Shown here: positions 52,121 to 61,710 of the stretch, piece after piece
How the letters are laid out: each line of letters opens with the position of its first letter
How positions within the stretch are numbered: the stretch's first letter is position 1
Origin: Microbacterium sp. Root61
GTDB taxonomy: Bacteria > Actinomycetota > Actinomycetes > Actinomycetales > Microbacteriaceae
Length of the DNA stretch: 64,000 bases
Assembly: GCF_001427525.1 (NCBI RefSeq)
Contig: NZ_LMGU01000002.1
Location: forward strand, 273,010-337,009
Reading direction: 5' to 3'
Made by a program: the position numbers and the translations under genes
Notes under the pieces: model-generated
What the model was told of the DNA's origin: nothing
Databases searched by the model: none
What the model saw: only the letters and a program-made list of their open reading frames with translations

Positions 52121-52133
52121 TGGAGACGTGTTC

Positions 52134-52451
52134 ATGTCGTGGGTCATCCTTGTCCTGTCCGGAATCCTCGAAGCCGTGTGGGCCACCGCCCTGGGCAAGT
52201 CCGAGGGCTTCACGAAGCTCTGGCCGAGCATCATCTTCGGCGTCACCCTCATCCTCAGCATGGGCGGCCTGGCCTGGGCGATGCGTGAGATCCCGACCGG
52301 CACCGCGTACGGCGTCTGGGTCGGCATCGGCGCATCGCTGACGGTCACCTACGCGATGATCACCGGCGCCGAGCCGTTCTCGATCGTGCGGATGCTGCTG
52401 ATCGTCGGCCTCGTCGGCTGTGTCATCGGGCTGAAGCTCGTCAGTCACTAG
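52134..52451 (+). CDS. gdx: SMR-family guanidinium exporter (Gdx/SugE)
   Basis: A 105-residue, four-helix SMR protein. MSWVILVLSGILEAVWATALGKSEGF has the essential Glu13 in helix 1 and the GxLEAxWA-type pattern of Gdx (formerly SugE) rather than the EmrE drug exporters. It works as a dual-topology dimer exchanging guanidinium for protons. The ATG at 52134 is 8 nt after GGAG. The guanidine-III riboswitch in its leader supports guanidinium as substrate. Confidence 0.93.
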   Translation: MSWVILVLSGILEAVWATALGKSEGFTKLWPSIIFGVTLILSMGGLAWAMREIPTGTAYGVWVGIGASLTVTYAMITGAEPFSIVRMLLIVGLVGCVIGLKLVSH

Positions 52452-52463
52452 CGGCGCGAATCC

Positions 52464-52491
52464 TCGCCCCGGAGTTTCGGCTCCGGGGCGA
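52464..52491 (+). terminator. Terminator after gdx
   Basis: TCGCCCCGGAG (52464-52474) pairs perfectly with CTCCGGGGCGA (52481-52491) around TTTCGG, 12 bp after the stop. Confidence 0.8.
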
Positions 52492-52580
52492 ACTTCGTGT
52501 GCGGGCCACCCGCTCGACGCTGCGGTGTGCAACAATGCGCGCGGGAGTTCGAGAGGCGCACTCGAGTCGAGGAGGCCGAC

Positions 52581-53873
52581 GTGACCTCGGATCAGCAGCA
52601 GGACCTCGACGAGCACTCGCGCGCCGGGATCCGAGCGGGCGGGTGGCGCCGCGCCGGACACTGGCTGCACGAGACCGCCGTGCGGGTGAGCGGCCGCCGA
52701 GAAGGGGTCGCGCCCATCGAGCCGGGCACTCTCGGCCGCGTCCTGGTGCTGTGGGCCGGTGCGCGCGCGCTGAGCCTCCTCCTGCTGTGGGTGGCCTATC
52801 AGGCCTCTCGACTCGGCGCCTGGGGCTTCGGCCCCGACCGTCTGCCGGTCACGACGTTCCTCAACTTCCTGGCGGACTGGGATGCCGCGCGGTACGGCCG
52901 CATCGCCGACTCCGGCTATCCGGTGTCATTGCCGATGAACGTGGCCGGTGTGATCCAACCGAACGACTGGGCGTTTCTTCCGGTGTTCCCCGCGCTCGAG
53001 AGAGGAACGGCGGAGGTCCTCGGCGTCTCCTGGCAGGCGGCGGGTGTGGCCCTGAGCATCCTGGCGAGTGCGGGGGCCACAGTGCTCCTGTTCGTCCTGC
53101 TGCGGCGCGTCACCACCCCGCACTCGGCCTGGTGGGCGGTCGTGCTGTTCAGCGTCGGTCCGCTGTCGTTCGTGTTCGTGCTCGCCTACGCGGAATCCTT
53201 GTTCCTCGCGCTCGTGTTCGCCTGCCTGCTCCTGGCCGTCGACCGGCGCTACGCGTGGATCGCGCCGATCGGCGTCGTGGCGGCGTTCACGCGCCCGGGG
53301 GCCGTCGCGCTCGCGCTCGGTCTCGCCCTCCTCTTCGTGGTGCGATGGCTACGGCGCGCGGAGGACCCGTTCCCGCTCGGTCAGCGGATCGGCCTCGTCG
53401 CATCGGGGCTGACCCTCGCCGTCGCGGGTGTCGCGTGGGCACCGATCGTGGAGGCGGTCACCGGCACGACCAATGCCTACGTCCGCACCGAGATGGCGTG
53501 GTGGGTGCCTTTCATCGGCTCCGCGGAGTTCGTCCCGTTGACGCCGTGGTTCCGGCTCGCCGGAACCTACCTCGGTGTCGTCGGGATCGCGATCGTCCTG
53601 GCCATCGCGGTCGCGTTCGTGCTGTGGCTGCGTTCGCGTCACGTCCGCCGCCTCGGCATCGAGATCACGGCGTTCGCCGCGAGCTACGGACTGTACATCT
53701 TCGCCGTGTTCATGCCGCAGCAGAGCATCTTCCGGCTCCTGTTGCCGCTCTCGCCGTTGCTGGCCGACGATCGCCTCCATTCGAGCGCGCGGCGCAGACG
53801 CTGGGTGGTCGGCACGGCGGTCGGGTTGCAGGCGGTCGGCGTGCTGCTGCTGTGGACGATCGGGTGGCCCTGA
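52581..53873 (+). CDS. PIG-V-like mannosyltransferase-type membrane protein
   Basis: A 430-residue protein with about ten membrane segments. LVLWAGARALSLLLLWVAYQAS is the first helix. FLADWDAARYGRIADSGYP is a WDxxxYxxIAxxGY motif as in Mannosyl_trans2 (PIG-V) proteins, and NDWAFLPVFPALER follows in the same loop. Such bacterial proteins probably use polyprenyl-phosphate-mannose outside the membrane; the acceptor is unknown. The GTG at 52581 has a strong SD (GAGGAGG). Runs by itself, ahead of tRNA-Arg. Confidence 0.78.
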   Translation: MTSDQQQDLDEHSRAGIRAGGWRRAGHWLHETAVRVSGRREGVAPIEPGTLGRVLVLWAGARALSLLLLWVAYQASRLGAWGFGPDRLPVTTFLNFLADWDAARYGRIADSGYPVSLPMNVAGVIQPNDWAFLPVFPALERGTAEVLGVSWQAAGVALSILASAGATVLLFVLLRRVTTPHSAWWAVVLFSVGPLSFVFVLAYAESLFLALVFACLLLAVDRRYAWIAPIGVVAAFTRPGAVALALGLALLFVVRWLRRAEDPFPLGQRIGLVASGLTLAVAGVAWAPIVEAVTGTTNAYVRTEMAWWVPFIGSAEFVPLTPWFRLAGTYLGVVGIAIVLAIAVAFVLWLRSRHVRRLGIEITAFAASYGLYIFAVFMPQQSIFRLLLPLSPLLADDRLHSSARRRRWVVGTAVGLQAVGVLLLWTIGWP

Positions 53874-53926
53874 GCGGCATCCGTGTCCTGAAGTGACCCG
53901 CACACGGTGATAACCTCGATCGGTAC

Positions 53927-53999
53927 GCCTCCGTAGCTCAGGGGATAGAGCGTTGGTTTCCGGTACCAAAGGTCGCTGGTTCGATTCCAGTCGGGGGCA
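53927..53999 (+). tRNA. tRNA-Arg(CCG)
   Basis: A 73-nt cloverleaf. Acceptor GCCTCCG pairs with CGGGGGC (one G-T pair), discriminator A. D arm is GCTC...GAGC, the anticodon stem TTGGT/ACCAA encloses loop TTCCGGT with anticodon CCG, and the T arm is GCTGG-TTCGATT-CCAGT. CCA is not encoded. TAACCT (53911-53916) is the probable -10. It decodes CGG, common in this genome. argS lies 2.3 kb downstream. Confidence 0.96.
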
Positions 54000-54010
54000 C
54001 AGGACAAGAC

Positions 54011-54047
54011 AAGGGATTGCGGGTCGTTCAGACCCGCGATCCCTTTC
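54011..54047 (+). terminator. Terminator after tRNA-Arg
   Basis: AAGGGATTGCGGGTC pairs with GACCCGCGATCCCTT (one mismatch) around a 5-nt loop, followed by TCTT. Confidence 0.88.
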
Positions 54048-54095
54048 TTGCACCATGCGCGAGCGTGGGACAGCACCAGGAGACGAGGCCGCACC

Positions 54096-54434
54096 GTGAA
54101 CGCAGCATCCCCGAAGAAACCGGTCCTCTACCAGCGCAACGCGTTCGCCCCGGGCATTCTCGCCGCGATCGCCTGCCTGGCGGGCATCTCGCTGCTCAGC
54201 CACCCGTACTACGAGTACGTCCGCTACGTCATCGCGATCCTGGCGATCATCATCGGCTGGTTCGCCATCCGCGCGGGGCAGTGGTGGTGGGCGCCGGTGA
54301 TGCTGGCGATCGCCGTGCTGTGGAACCCGCTGTTCCCGTTCGCGTTCGCCGGCCCGTGGTGGGTCGCCGCGCACATCGTCGCCGCCGCACTCTTCCTGGC
54401 CGCCGGCGCATCGATCAAGACCGTCCGCGAGTAG
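54096..54434 (+). CDS. Small four-helix membrane protein, DUF6804-like
   Basis: A 112-residue protein with about four transmembrane segments: GILAAIACLAGISLLS, YVIAILAIIIGWFAIRAGQWWWAPVMLAIAVLWNPLFPFAF, and WWVAAHIVAAALFLAAGA. The WWWxPxxLAIAxLWNPxxPF core is like proteins filed as DUF6804; I am only moderately sure of that. The GTG at 54096 has GAGG 7 nt upstream. No functional clue. It converges with the SGNH hydrolase 9 bp later. Confidence 0.7.
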   Translation: MNAASPKKPVLYQRNAFAPGILAAIACLAGISLLSHPYYEYVRYVIAILAIIIGWFAIRAGQWWWAPVMLAIAVLWNPLFPFAFAGPWWVAAHIVAAALFLAAGASIKTVRE

Positions 54435-54443
54435 CGCCCGACG

Positions 54444-55232
54444 CTACGGTCGCGTCGCGGCCGCGGCATCCGTTCTCGCCGAAAGCGCGAGCAGTGCCGC
54501 CTCCAGTCGCTCGGCGAGATAGGTGTGCCCGCTCGTGGAGGGGTGGTTGCGACCGATGCCGGTGTCGATGACGGCGGCGTAGTTCTCCGCCGAGACCCAC
54601 CCCTCGGCGATCGGCGAGATGTACCACCAGCCGCGGGCCGCCGCGAGGGCGGCGAGGTCCCGGTCGATGCGGGCGGTCGCGCGCTGCACCGGCAGCACCT
54701 GGGGAGCGGGGCCGAGAATGACGAAGGATGCCGCGGGGTAGCGCGCCGCGAGGGCGTCCCACGCGGCGGTCACGGCTTCCCGGTACCCCTCCGCGGGGAG
54801 GCGCCGGTCGTTGATCGAGCCCTGCACGATCACCAGGTCGGGGCTCAGTGCCGGGTCCAGCGCCGCGATGCGCTCGCCGTACGAGCCGCCGTCGATACCG
54901 GGCTTGAGGTAGCCGCTGCCCCGGACACCGTCGACCGTGACGTCCCAATCGAGGTCCGCGCCGAGCCGGTACGCGTACCCGAGCGTGGGCAGCGAGGCGG
55001 CGGAGCCGTACGTCCACGAGTCGCCGAACACGAGCGCCTTCACCGCGCGGTCGGGCAGGGCGAGCGGCAGGGGAGGGGCCACCGCGGTGTCCTCGCCCGC
55101 CGCGACGGGCTGCGTCGTGGCGGTGTTCCACGGCCGCCACAGGGCGAAAGTGCACACCAATGCGATGCCGATCACGAGGACCAGGAGCGGCCAGCGGGGA
55201 CGGTGCGCGGGCGCGGGCGGGAGCAGGGGCAC
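54444..55232 (-). CDS. SGNH/GDSL hydrolase, membrane-anchored
   Basis: A 262-residue protein. PLLVLVIGIALVCTFALW is an N-terminal anchor or signal. ALVFGDSWTYGSAAS is block I (GDSW, Ser), DLVIVQGSINDRR is block III (Asn), and GRNHPSTSGHTYLAERL is block V (normally DxxH, here N-H-P-S...GH). It probably acts on cell-surface esters or acyl groups. The GTG at 55232 follows TAGCCT (reverse, 55239-55244) by 6 nt. It is divergent from the transglutaminase gene. Confidence 0.83.
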   Translation of the reverse strand: MPLLPPAPAHRPRWPLLVLVIGIALVCTFALWRPWNTATTQPVAAGEDTAVAPPLPLALPDRAVKALVFGDSWTYGSAASLPTLGYAYRLGADLDWDVTVDGVRGSGYLKPGIDGGSYGERIAALDPALSPDLVIVQGSINDRRLPAEGYREAVTAAWDALAARYPAASFVILGPAPQVLPVQRATARIDRDLAALAAARGWWYISPIAEGWVSAENYAAVIDTGIGRNHPSTSGHTYLAERLEAALLALSARTDAAAATRP

Positions 55233-55369
55233 GGATCGAGGCTAATTCACCTGTCGCCCTCCTTCGCGCACCACTCGGAATCGTGTGGAGAGTGGCCCGT
55301 CGGCGACCGTTTCTTGGAGGTTCCCACAGCATGTTCGGAGCGGGTGATCCGGCATGCGAGGATACATCG

Positions 55370-56206
55370 GTGCAACGCGTCGTGACCGCAGAACTTGACC
55401 TCGAACTGGGGTCCTCCGTCGACCTCATCTTCTCCATCACCGCGGCCCAATCCGTGCCCCTCGCGAGCGAGGTCCTGACCTTCCGGCAGGGCGATCGCGA
55501 GTACACCCCGACCGAGATCGTGGACCAGTCCGGCAGTCGCCTCCACCGCCTCACGGGCGAGGCCGGACGCCTCGAGGTGCGGTACGAGGCGACCGTCGAC
55601 GGCACCGCCACGAGCACGCGCACGAGCGACCTCGAAGCGATCACCTACCTGCGTCCGAGCCGCTACGCGCAGTCCGACGAGGTGTTCGCGCAGGCCCGCC
55701 GCCAGTTCCGCGGGCTCAGCGGCCACGACCTGGTCGCGGCCGTCACCGAGTTCGTCTCCACGAGCGTCACCTATACGCCGGGGCTCAGTCTCGGCACCGA
55801 CAGCGCCGTCACAACCCTCATGACCGGCCAGGGCGTCTGCCGCGACTACGCCCACGTCGTCATCGCGCTGCTGCGCGCGATGGACGTGCCGGCACGGTAC
55901 GCGGCGTGCTTCGCCCCCGGCCTGCAGCCGATGGACTTCCACGCCGTCGCCGAGGCCTACCTCGACGGCGCGTGGTACGTCATCGACGCCACGCGCCTGG
56001 CGGACCGTCGCTCGCTGGTGCGGATCGCGACAGGACGGGATGCCGCGGACTGCGCCTTCCTCAGCTACCACGGCGGCCACGTCGGACTGTCACACCTGCG
56101 CGTGGACGCCTGGAGCATCCCCGACGCCGCGAGCGCCGACGGACTCGAGGCCGAGGCATCCGCGTCCTCCACCGACGACCACGTCGCGCTGGTGCAGATC
56201 TTCTGA
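55370..56206 (+). CDS. Transglutaminase-like cysteine protease family protein
   Basis: A 278-residue protein. An N-terminal beta-rich domain (TAELDLELGSSVDLIFSITAAQSVPL) precedes the transglutaminase core: TLMTGQGVCRDYAHVVIALLRAMDVPARYAAC with catalytic Cys, FHAVAEAYLDGAWYVIDATRLA with His and Asp. These proteins are cytosolic in actinobacteria and their substrates are unknown. The GTG at 55370 (VQRVVTAELDL) fits the family start and follows GAGGAT by 6 nt. An ATG at 55331 with GGAGG 10 nt upstream is the alternative. Confidence 0.82.
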   Translation: MQRVVTAELDLELGSSVDLIFSITAAQSVPLASEVLTFRQGDREYTPTEIVDQSGSRLHRLTGEAGRLEVRYEATVDGTATSTRTSDLEAITYLRPSRYAQSDEVFAQARRQFRGLSGHDLVAAVTEFVSTSVTYTPGLSLGTDSAVTTLMTGQGVCRDYAHVVIALLRAMDVPARYAACFAPGLQPMDFHAVAEAYLDGAWYVIDATRLADRRSLVRIATGRDAADCAFLSYHGGHVGLSHLRVDAWSIPDAASADGLEAEASASSTDDHVALVQIF

Positions 56207-56258
56207 CGCCTCGCACACAGCGGGAGTGCAGAGGCGGCCGAACTAGACTGGTTCGGTT

Positions 56259-57923
56259 ATGAATCCCGAAGAACTCTCCGCCGCCCTGCTCGCCGTCATC
56301 GCTCCGCTCGCGGAGGCGCGACGCGAGGGTTCCAGCGCGGGGCTGACGGCTTCCGATCTGCCCCTCGAGCGTCCGCGGAACCGCGACCACGGCGACTGGT
56401 CCTCCAACGCCGCGATGAAGCTGGCGAAGGTGGTCGGTGCGAACCCGCGTGAGTTCGCCGCGGAGATCGCCGTCGGGCTGGCGCAGGTCGAGGGCGTGGC
56501 CACTGTCGAGGTCGCCGGGCCCGGGTTCATCAACGTGCGTCTGGATGCTGCGACCGCCGGGTCGCTAGCCAAGACGATCGTCGACGCCGGAGCGGCCTTC
56601 GGCACCAACCAGAGCCGCTCGGACGAGGTCATCAACCTCGAGTTCGTCTCGGCGAACCCGACCGGGCCGATCCACCTCGGCGGCACCCGCTGGGCCGCCG
56701 TCGGAGATTCGCTGGCGCGTATCTTCACCTCGCAGGGGGCCGCGGTCACCCGCGAGTACTACTTCAACGACCACGGCTCGCAGATCGACCGGTTCGCGCG
56801 CAGCCTGGTGGCGGCGTACGAGGGTCGTCCCGCACCGGAGGACGGCTACGGCGGAGGCTACATCGCCGACATCGCGCGTCGCGTCGAGCTCGCCTACGAG
56901 GGCGACCTCGCCGCGCTGAGCCCGGAGGACCGCCAGGAGGCGTTCCGCTCCGTCGGGGTCGACTTGATGTTCGCCGAGATCAAGACGAGCCTGCACGACT
57001 TCGGCGTCGACTTCGACGTCTACTTCCACGAGAACGACCTGCACGAATCGGGAGCCGTGCAGCGCGCGATCGCCCGGCTCACCGAGCTCGGCCACATGTA
57101 CGAGGCCGACGGAGCCCTGTGGCTGCGCACGACCGAGTTCGGCGATGACAAGGACCGCGTCGTCATCAAGTCCGACGGGCAGCCCGCGTACATCTCGGGC
57201 GACCTCGCCTACTACCTCGACAAGCGCGAGCGCGGCTTCAACCGCTGCATCATCATGCTGGGCGCCGACCACCACGGGTACGTGCAGCGCATGATGGCGA
57301 TGTGCGCGGCGTTCGGTGACGAGCCCACGGTCAACCTGCAGATTCTCATCGGCCAGATGGTCAACCTGGTGCGCGACGGACAGCCGCTGCGCATGTCCAA
57401 GCGCGCCGGCACCGTCGTCACGATGGAGGACCTCGTCGAGATCGTCGGCGTCGACGCGGCACGCTACTCGCTGGCCCGCAGCTCGGCCGACTCGAACCTC
57501 GACATCGACCTGGACGTGCTGCAGAAGCGTACGAACGACAACCCGGTGTTCTACGTGCAGTACGCCCACGCGCGCACGCACAACGTCGCACGCAATGCCG
57601 CGGCATCCGGGGTCGACCGCTCCGAGTTCGCTCCCGAGCTGCTCACGCACGAGACCGAATCGGCGCTCCTGGGTGCCCTGCAGGAGTACCCCCGCACGGT
57701 GGCCTTCGCCGCCGAGGTGCGCGAGCCGCACCGCATCGCGCGGTACCTCGAGGAGCTCGCCGGGCTCTACCACCGCTGGTACGACAACTGCCGCGTCATC
57801 CCGCTGGGGGATGCCCCGGTCGAGCCGGTGCACCGCACGCGCCTCTGGCTCAACGACGCGACCGGTCAGGTGCTGCGCAACGGCCTGGACCTGCTCGGCG
57901 TCGGCGCCCCCGAACGGATGTGA
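56259..57923 (+). CDS. argS: Arginyl-tRNA synthetase
   Basis: A 554-residue class I synthetase. An N-terminal additional domain (residues 1-100, with PGFINVRLD) precedes [23 protein letters not shown], where PTGPIHLGG is the HIGH motif. [19 protein letters not shown] holds KMSKR. The C-terminal anticodon-binding helices end at [16 protein letters not shown] (56244-56249) lies 9 nt before the ATG. It begins the classical actinobacterial argS-lysA-hom-thr region. Confidence 0.96.
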   Translation: MNPEELSAALLAVIAPLAEARREGSSAGLTASDLPLERPRNRDHGDWSSNAAMKLAKVVGANPREFAAEIAVGLAQVEGVATVEVAGPGFINVRLDAATAGSLAKTIVDAGAAFGTNQSRSDEVINLEFVSANPTGPIHLGGTRWAAVGDSLARIFTSQGAAVTREYYFNDHGSQIDRFARSLVAAYEGRPAPEDGYGGGYIADIARRVELAYEGDLAALSPEDRQEAFRSVGVDLMFAEIKTSLHDFGVDFDVYFHENDLHESGAVQRAIARLTELGHMYEADGALWLRTTEFGDDKDRVVIKSDGQPAYISGDLAYYLDKRERGFNRCIIMLGADHHGYVQRMMAMCAAFGDEPTVNLQILIGQMVNLVRDGQPLRMSKRAGTVVTMEDLVEIVGVDAARYSLARSSADSNLDIDLDVLQKRTNDNPVFYVQYAHARTHNVARNAAASGVDRSEFAPELLTHETESALLGALQEYPRTVAFAAEVREPHRIARYLEELAGLYHRWYDNCRVIPLGDAPVEPVHRTRLWLNDATGQVLRNGLDLLGVGAPERM

Positions 57924-57958
57924 ACCACCCGCGGCGACGCGGGCTGATCGGAGACCTC

Positions 57959-58807
57959 ATGAGTGACACGCACCCGACCGAGCCGTTGCCCGATCCGACC
58001 GCGCAGTGGATCCTCTCCACGCAGTCCGAGCTGCAGGAGCAGCCTCAGCCGAAGCGTCGCCGCAAGGTGTGGCCGTGGATCGTCGCGGTGGTGGCGGTGC
58101 TCGCACTCGCCGTCGGCGCGTGGTTCCTGGGCGAGTGGATCGCGAAGGACCTCGTCGCCAAGACCATCCGCGATCAGATCGTGACGCGCCTCGCGCTGCC
58201 CGCCGACCAGGAGGTCGACGTTCAGATCGAGGGGATGGTGATCCCGCAGCTGCTCTCCGGCACCCTCGATGACGTGACGGTCTCGTCCGACGACGTCGCG
58301 CTGGGCGCGTTCTCGGGCGATGTGACCGTGCGTGCGGAGGGCGTGCCGATCACCGGCGGCGCACCGGCGACGGGCGGCACCGCGACGGTCCGGATGGATG
58401 CGGCCCAGGTGCAGGCGCTGCTGTCCACGGTCGACGGATTCCCCGCCGACTCGGTCGGACTGGACGAGCCGAACGTGACGATGGCCACGGACGTCAAGGT
58501 CCTCGGTCTCGCCGTGCCCGTGGGTGTGGCCCTCACCCCGGGAGCGGATGCCGGGAAGCTCGTGCTGACCCCCGCGGAGTTCACCGTCGCGGGCGCCGAG
58601 TTCAACGCCGACGCGCTGCGCGAGCAGTTCGGCGGCCTCGCCGACGTGGTGCTGCGGGACTGGACCGTGTGCGTCGCGGAGTACCTCCCGGCGGGCGTAT
58701 CGCTGACGACGGTGGGCGTCGACGGCACGGCGCTGGTCGCGGACTTCGCGATCGACGGCCGCATCGTGACGGACCCGGCGCTGCGCGAGAAGGGCACGTG
58801 CGCCTGA
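57959..58807 (+). CDS. Membrane-anchored DUF2993 (LmeA-like) protein
   Basis: A 282-residue protein. A cytosolic 40-residue head precedes WPWIVAVVAVLALAVGAWFLGEWIA, a single transmembrane helix. The extracytoplasmic part (VQIEGMVIPQLLSGTLDDVTVSSDDVALGAFSGDVTVRAEGVPI) has the DUF2993 pattern of the mycobacterial LmeA lipid-binding protein. The ATG at 57959 has GGAG 6 nt upstream; a GTG at 57920 overlapping the argS stop is an alternative. Probably co-transcribed with argS. Role in envelope lipid metabolism is inferred only. Confidence 0.75.
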   Translation: MSDTHPTEPLPDPTAQWILSTQSELQEQPQPKRRRKVWPWIVAVVAVLALAVGAWFLGEWIAKDLVAKTIRDQIVTRLALPADQEVDVQIEGMVIPQLLSGTLDDVTVSSDDVALGAFSGDVTVRAEGVPITGGAPATGGTATVRMDAAQVQALLSTVDGFPADSVGLDEPNVTMATDVKVLGLAVPVGVALTPGADAGKLVLTPAEFTVAGAEFNADALREQFGGLADVVLRDWTVCVAEYLPAGVSLTTVGVDGTALVADFAIDGRIVTDPALREKGTCA

Positions 58808-58866
58808 GCTTCCCCGCGTGACGCGCGGCGAAGGACGCGGTATCCGCGTGCCCTAGACTTCAGGGA

Positions 58867-58926
58867 ATGCCGCGGCGTGTGTTTTCACCGTTCACGGCAC
58901 CCGCAGAACCCGGGCGAACCCCGTAA
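58867..58926 (+). CDS. Putative 19-codon leader ORF upstream of lysA
   Basis: MPRRVFSPFTAPAEPGRTP with stop TAA at 58924-58926. TAGACT (58854-58859) is 7 nt before its ATG, so a leaderless start is plausible. It is in the same frame as lysA; only this TAA interrupts continuity. It contains no lysine codon, so classical lysine attenuation is not supported. It could instead set up lysA translation, or be an untranslated coincidence. Confidence 0.35.
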   Translation: MPRRVFSPFTAPAEPGRTP

Positions 58927-58962
58927 CCTGCAGCGCTGAAGCATCCATCGATTGGCCCACCC

Positions 58963-60384
58963 GTGTCTGCTGCATCGTCCTCCCCATGGACGGCCCCGTC
59001 CTGGCTCGTCGTGCCGGAGGATGCGAACACCCTCGCCGCCGGCGTCTGGCCCGCCTCCGCCGCGCGCGATGCCGACGGCGCCCTGAGCATCGGCGGAGTG
59101 CCGGTCGCCCGACTGCGCGAGCAGTTCGGCACGCCCCTCTACGTCCTGGACGAGAACGAGGTGCGCGACCACGCGCGCCGCACCCTCGACGCCTTCCGCT
59201 CCGCCGCGGCCGCCCACGGCGTGCAGGCGCGCGTGTACTACGCCGGCAAGGCGTTCCTTTCCACCGAGGTCGTGCGCTGGGTCACCGAAGAGGGACTCGC
59301 CGTGGACGTCTGCACAGGGGGAGAGCTCCAGATCGCGCTCGCCGCCGGAGCGGAGCCGTCGCGCCTCGGCTTCCACGGCAACAACAAGAGCATCCCCGAG
59401 CTCGAGCGCGCCGTCGAGATCGGCATCGGCTCGATCGTGCTGGACAGCTGGATCGAGCTGGAGCGGGTCGCCGCGATCGCCACGCGCCGCGGCGTCACCC
59501 AGGCTGTGCTCGTCCGCGTCAACAGCGGAGTGCACGCCGAGACCCACGACTTCCTCGCGACGGCGCACGAAGACCAGAAGTTCGGCTTCACGCTGCAGGA
59601 TGCCGTGGCCGCCGTCGCCCGCATCCGCGAGATCGACGCACTCGCCTTCGTGGGTCTGCACTGCCACATCGGCTCGCAGATCTTCGGCACGGCCGGGTTC
59701 CGGGAATCCGCCGCCCGCGTCGTCGAGCTGCACGCCGATCTCCTGGCCGACGGCGACATCCCCGTCCTCAACCTCGGCGGCGGCTTCGGGATCGCCTACA
59801 CCGCGGCCGATGACCCGACCCCGATCGAGGAGCTCGCCGTCGGCATCGTCGACGCGGTCGCGCAGGAGTGCGCGGCCCGCGGCATCCCGATTCCGAACCT
59901 GGCGTTCGAGCCCGGTCGCGTCATCGTCGGCCAGGCCGGCGTCACGCTCTACGAAGTGGGCACGATCAAGCCCGTCGTCGTCTCGGACGAACTTACCCGG
60001 CTGTACGTCAGCGTCGACGGTGGCATGAGCGACAACGCCCGCCCCGCGCTCTACGGCGCGCAGTACTCGGCGCGCATCGCCTCTCGCACGAGCGGCGCCG
60101 CACCGGCGCTGGCCCGTGTGGTCGGTCGCCACTGCGAGTCCGGCGACATCGTCGTGGATGCCGAGTACCTGCCGGCCGACGTCGCCCCGGGCGACCTCCT
60201 GGCCGTGCCCGCGACGGGGGCGTACTGCTTCTCGCTCGCGAACAACTACAACTATGTGCCGCGACCACCCGTGGTCGCGGTGCGCGACGGAGAGGCACGG
60301 ATCATCGTGCACGGCGAGACCATCGCCGATCTCCTCTCGCGCGACGCCGGGCTGCACCCGGCACCGAAGGAAGGGAAGGCATGA
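58963..60384 (+). CDS. lysA: Diaminopimelate decarboxylase
   Basis: A 473-residue fold-III PLP decarboxylase making L-lysine from meso-diaminopimelate. VYYAGKAFLS holds the PLP lysine, GFHGNNKS and GLHCHIGSQIF follow, LNLGGGFGIAYT is the phosphate-binding Gly cluster, and VVGRHCESGDIVVD supplies the CESGD active-site Cys. The GTG at 58963 has no recognisable SD and no -10 at leaderless distance, so translation may depend on the upstream ORF or a start missed here. The hom gene overlaps its stop by 4 bp. Confidence 0.95.
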   Translation: MSAASSSPWTAPSWLVVPEDANTLAAGVWPASAARDADGALSIGGVPVARLREQFGTPLYVLDENEVRDHARRTLDAFRSAAAAHGVQARVYYAGKAFLSTEVVRWVTEEGLAVDVCTGGELQIALAAGAEPSRLGFHGNNKSIPELERAVEIGIGSIVLDSWIELERVAAIATRRGVTQAVLVRVNSGVHAETHDFLATAHEDQKFGFTLQDAVAAVARIREIDALAFVGLHCHIGSQIFGTAGFRESAARVVELHADLLADGDIPVLNLGGGFGIAYTAADDPTPIEELAVGIVDAVAQECAARGIPIPNLAFEPGRVIVGQAGVTLYEVGTIKPVVVSDELTRLYVSVDGGMSDNARPALYGAQYSARIASRTSGAAPALARVVGRHCESGDIVVDAEYLPADVAPGDLLAVPATGAYCFSLANNYNYVPRPPVVAVRDGEARIIVHGETIADLLSRDAGLHPAPKEGKA

Positions 60385-61709
60385 TCGACTATCGCCGTCT
60401 GCGCGTGGCTCTGCTGGGCGCGGGAGCCGTGGGCTCCCAGGTCGCCTCGCTGCTGCTGAAGCACGGGGCCGAACTCGCCGATCGGGCGGGCGCCTCGCTC
60501 GAACTCGTCGGGATCGCGGTCCGCAACCTCGACGCCCCGCGCGATGTGGAGCTGCCCAAGGAGCTGTTCACCACCGACGCCGAGTCGCTCATTCTCGGAG
60601 CCGACATCGTCATCGAGCTGATGGGCGGCATCGAGCCTGCTCGCACCTACCTGCTGCAGGCGATCAACTCCGGCGCCGACGTCGTCACGGCCAACAAGGC
60701 CCTGCTCGCGACCCACGGCCCCGAGATCTTCGACGCCGCCGACCAGGTCGGTGCGCAGGTCTACTACGAAGCCGCCGCCGCCGGCGCGATCCCGATCATC
60801 CGCCCGTTGCGCGACTCGCTCGCCGGCGACCGCGTGCAGCGCATCATGGGCATCGTCAACGGCACCACGAACTACATCCTGGACCGCATGGACACCGAGG
60901 GCGCCGACCTCGTCGACGTGCTCGCCGAGGCTCAGGCGCTCGGCTATGCCGAGTCCGACCCCACGGCAGATGTCGAGGGCTACGACGCGGCGCAGAAGGC
61001 CGCGATCCTCGCGAGCCTCGCCTTCCACACCACGGTCCCCCTGGAGACCGTGCACCGCGAGGGCATCATGGGCATCTCCGCGGACATGATCGAGGCCGCC
61101 CGCAAGGCAGGTCACGTCATCAAGCTCCTCGCCGTGTGCGAGCGCCTGCAGGGCGAACCGGATGCCGGAGCCGCCGGCGAGGCGATCTCCGTGCGCGTCT
61201 ATCCGGCGCTCATCGCCCGCACGCACCCGCTCGCGAGCGTCCACGGCGCGAACAACGCCGTCTTCGTGCAGGCCGAGGCCGCCGGCAACCTGATGTTCTA
61301 CGGAGCCGGTGCCGGTGGCGTGCAGACCGCGTCGGCCGTCCTCGGCGATGTCGTCTCCGCCGCGCGCCGCCATGTCGCGGGAGGCGTCGGAGTGGGGGAG
61401 TCCACCCGGGCGAACCTGCCGATCGTGCCGATCGGCCGCGTCACCACCCGCTACCAGATCACGCTCGAGGTCGACGACCAGCCGGGCGTGCTGGCCACGA
61501 TCGCCGGCATCCTCAGCGAGGGCCGCGTCTCGATCGCGACCGTCGAGCAGACCGTCATCGGCGAAGGGGAGGCGGGGTCGGGAACGGCGCGCCTCGTCAT
61601 CGGCACCCACAAGGCCCGTGAGCAGGACCTGAGCGAGACCGTCGAGCGCCTCGCCGCGAGCGGCGTCGTCGAACGCGTCGCCTCCGTCCTGCGCGTGGAA
61701 GGAGACTGA
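60381..61709 (+). CDS. hom: Homoserine dehydrogenase
   Basis: A 442-residue enzyme reducing aspartate semialdehyde to homoserine. [19 protein letters not shown] is the NAD(P) Rossmann motif, [13 protein letters not shown] contains the catalytic Lys, and [13 protein letters not shown] and [27 protein letters not shown] form the substrate site. The C-terminal ACT domain ([26 protein letters not shown]) is the probable threonine feedback site. GGGAAGG precedes the ATG, and it overlaps lysA by 4 bp. Confidence 0.96.
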   Translation: MIDYRRLRVALLGAGAVGSQVASLLLKHGAELADRAGASLELVGIAVRNLDAPRDVELPKELFTTDAESLILGADIVIELMGGIEPARTYLLQAINSGADVVTANKALLATHGPEIFDAADQVGAQVYYEAAAAGAIPIIRPLRDSLAGDRVQRIMGIVNGTTNYILDRMDTEGADLVDVLAEAQALGYAESDPTADVEGYDAAQKAAILASLAFHTTVPLETVHREGIMGISADMIEAARKAGHVIKLLAVCERLQGEPDAGAAGEAISVRVYPALIARTHPLASVHGANNAVFVQAEAAGNLMFYGAGAGGVQTASAVLGDVVSAARRHVAGGVGVGESTRANLPIVPIGRVTTRYQITLEVDDQPGVLATIAGILSEGRVSIATVEQTVIGEGEAGSGTARLVIGTHKAREQDLSETVERLAASGVVERVASVLRVEGD

Positions 61710-61710
61710 C

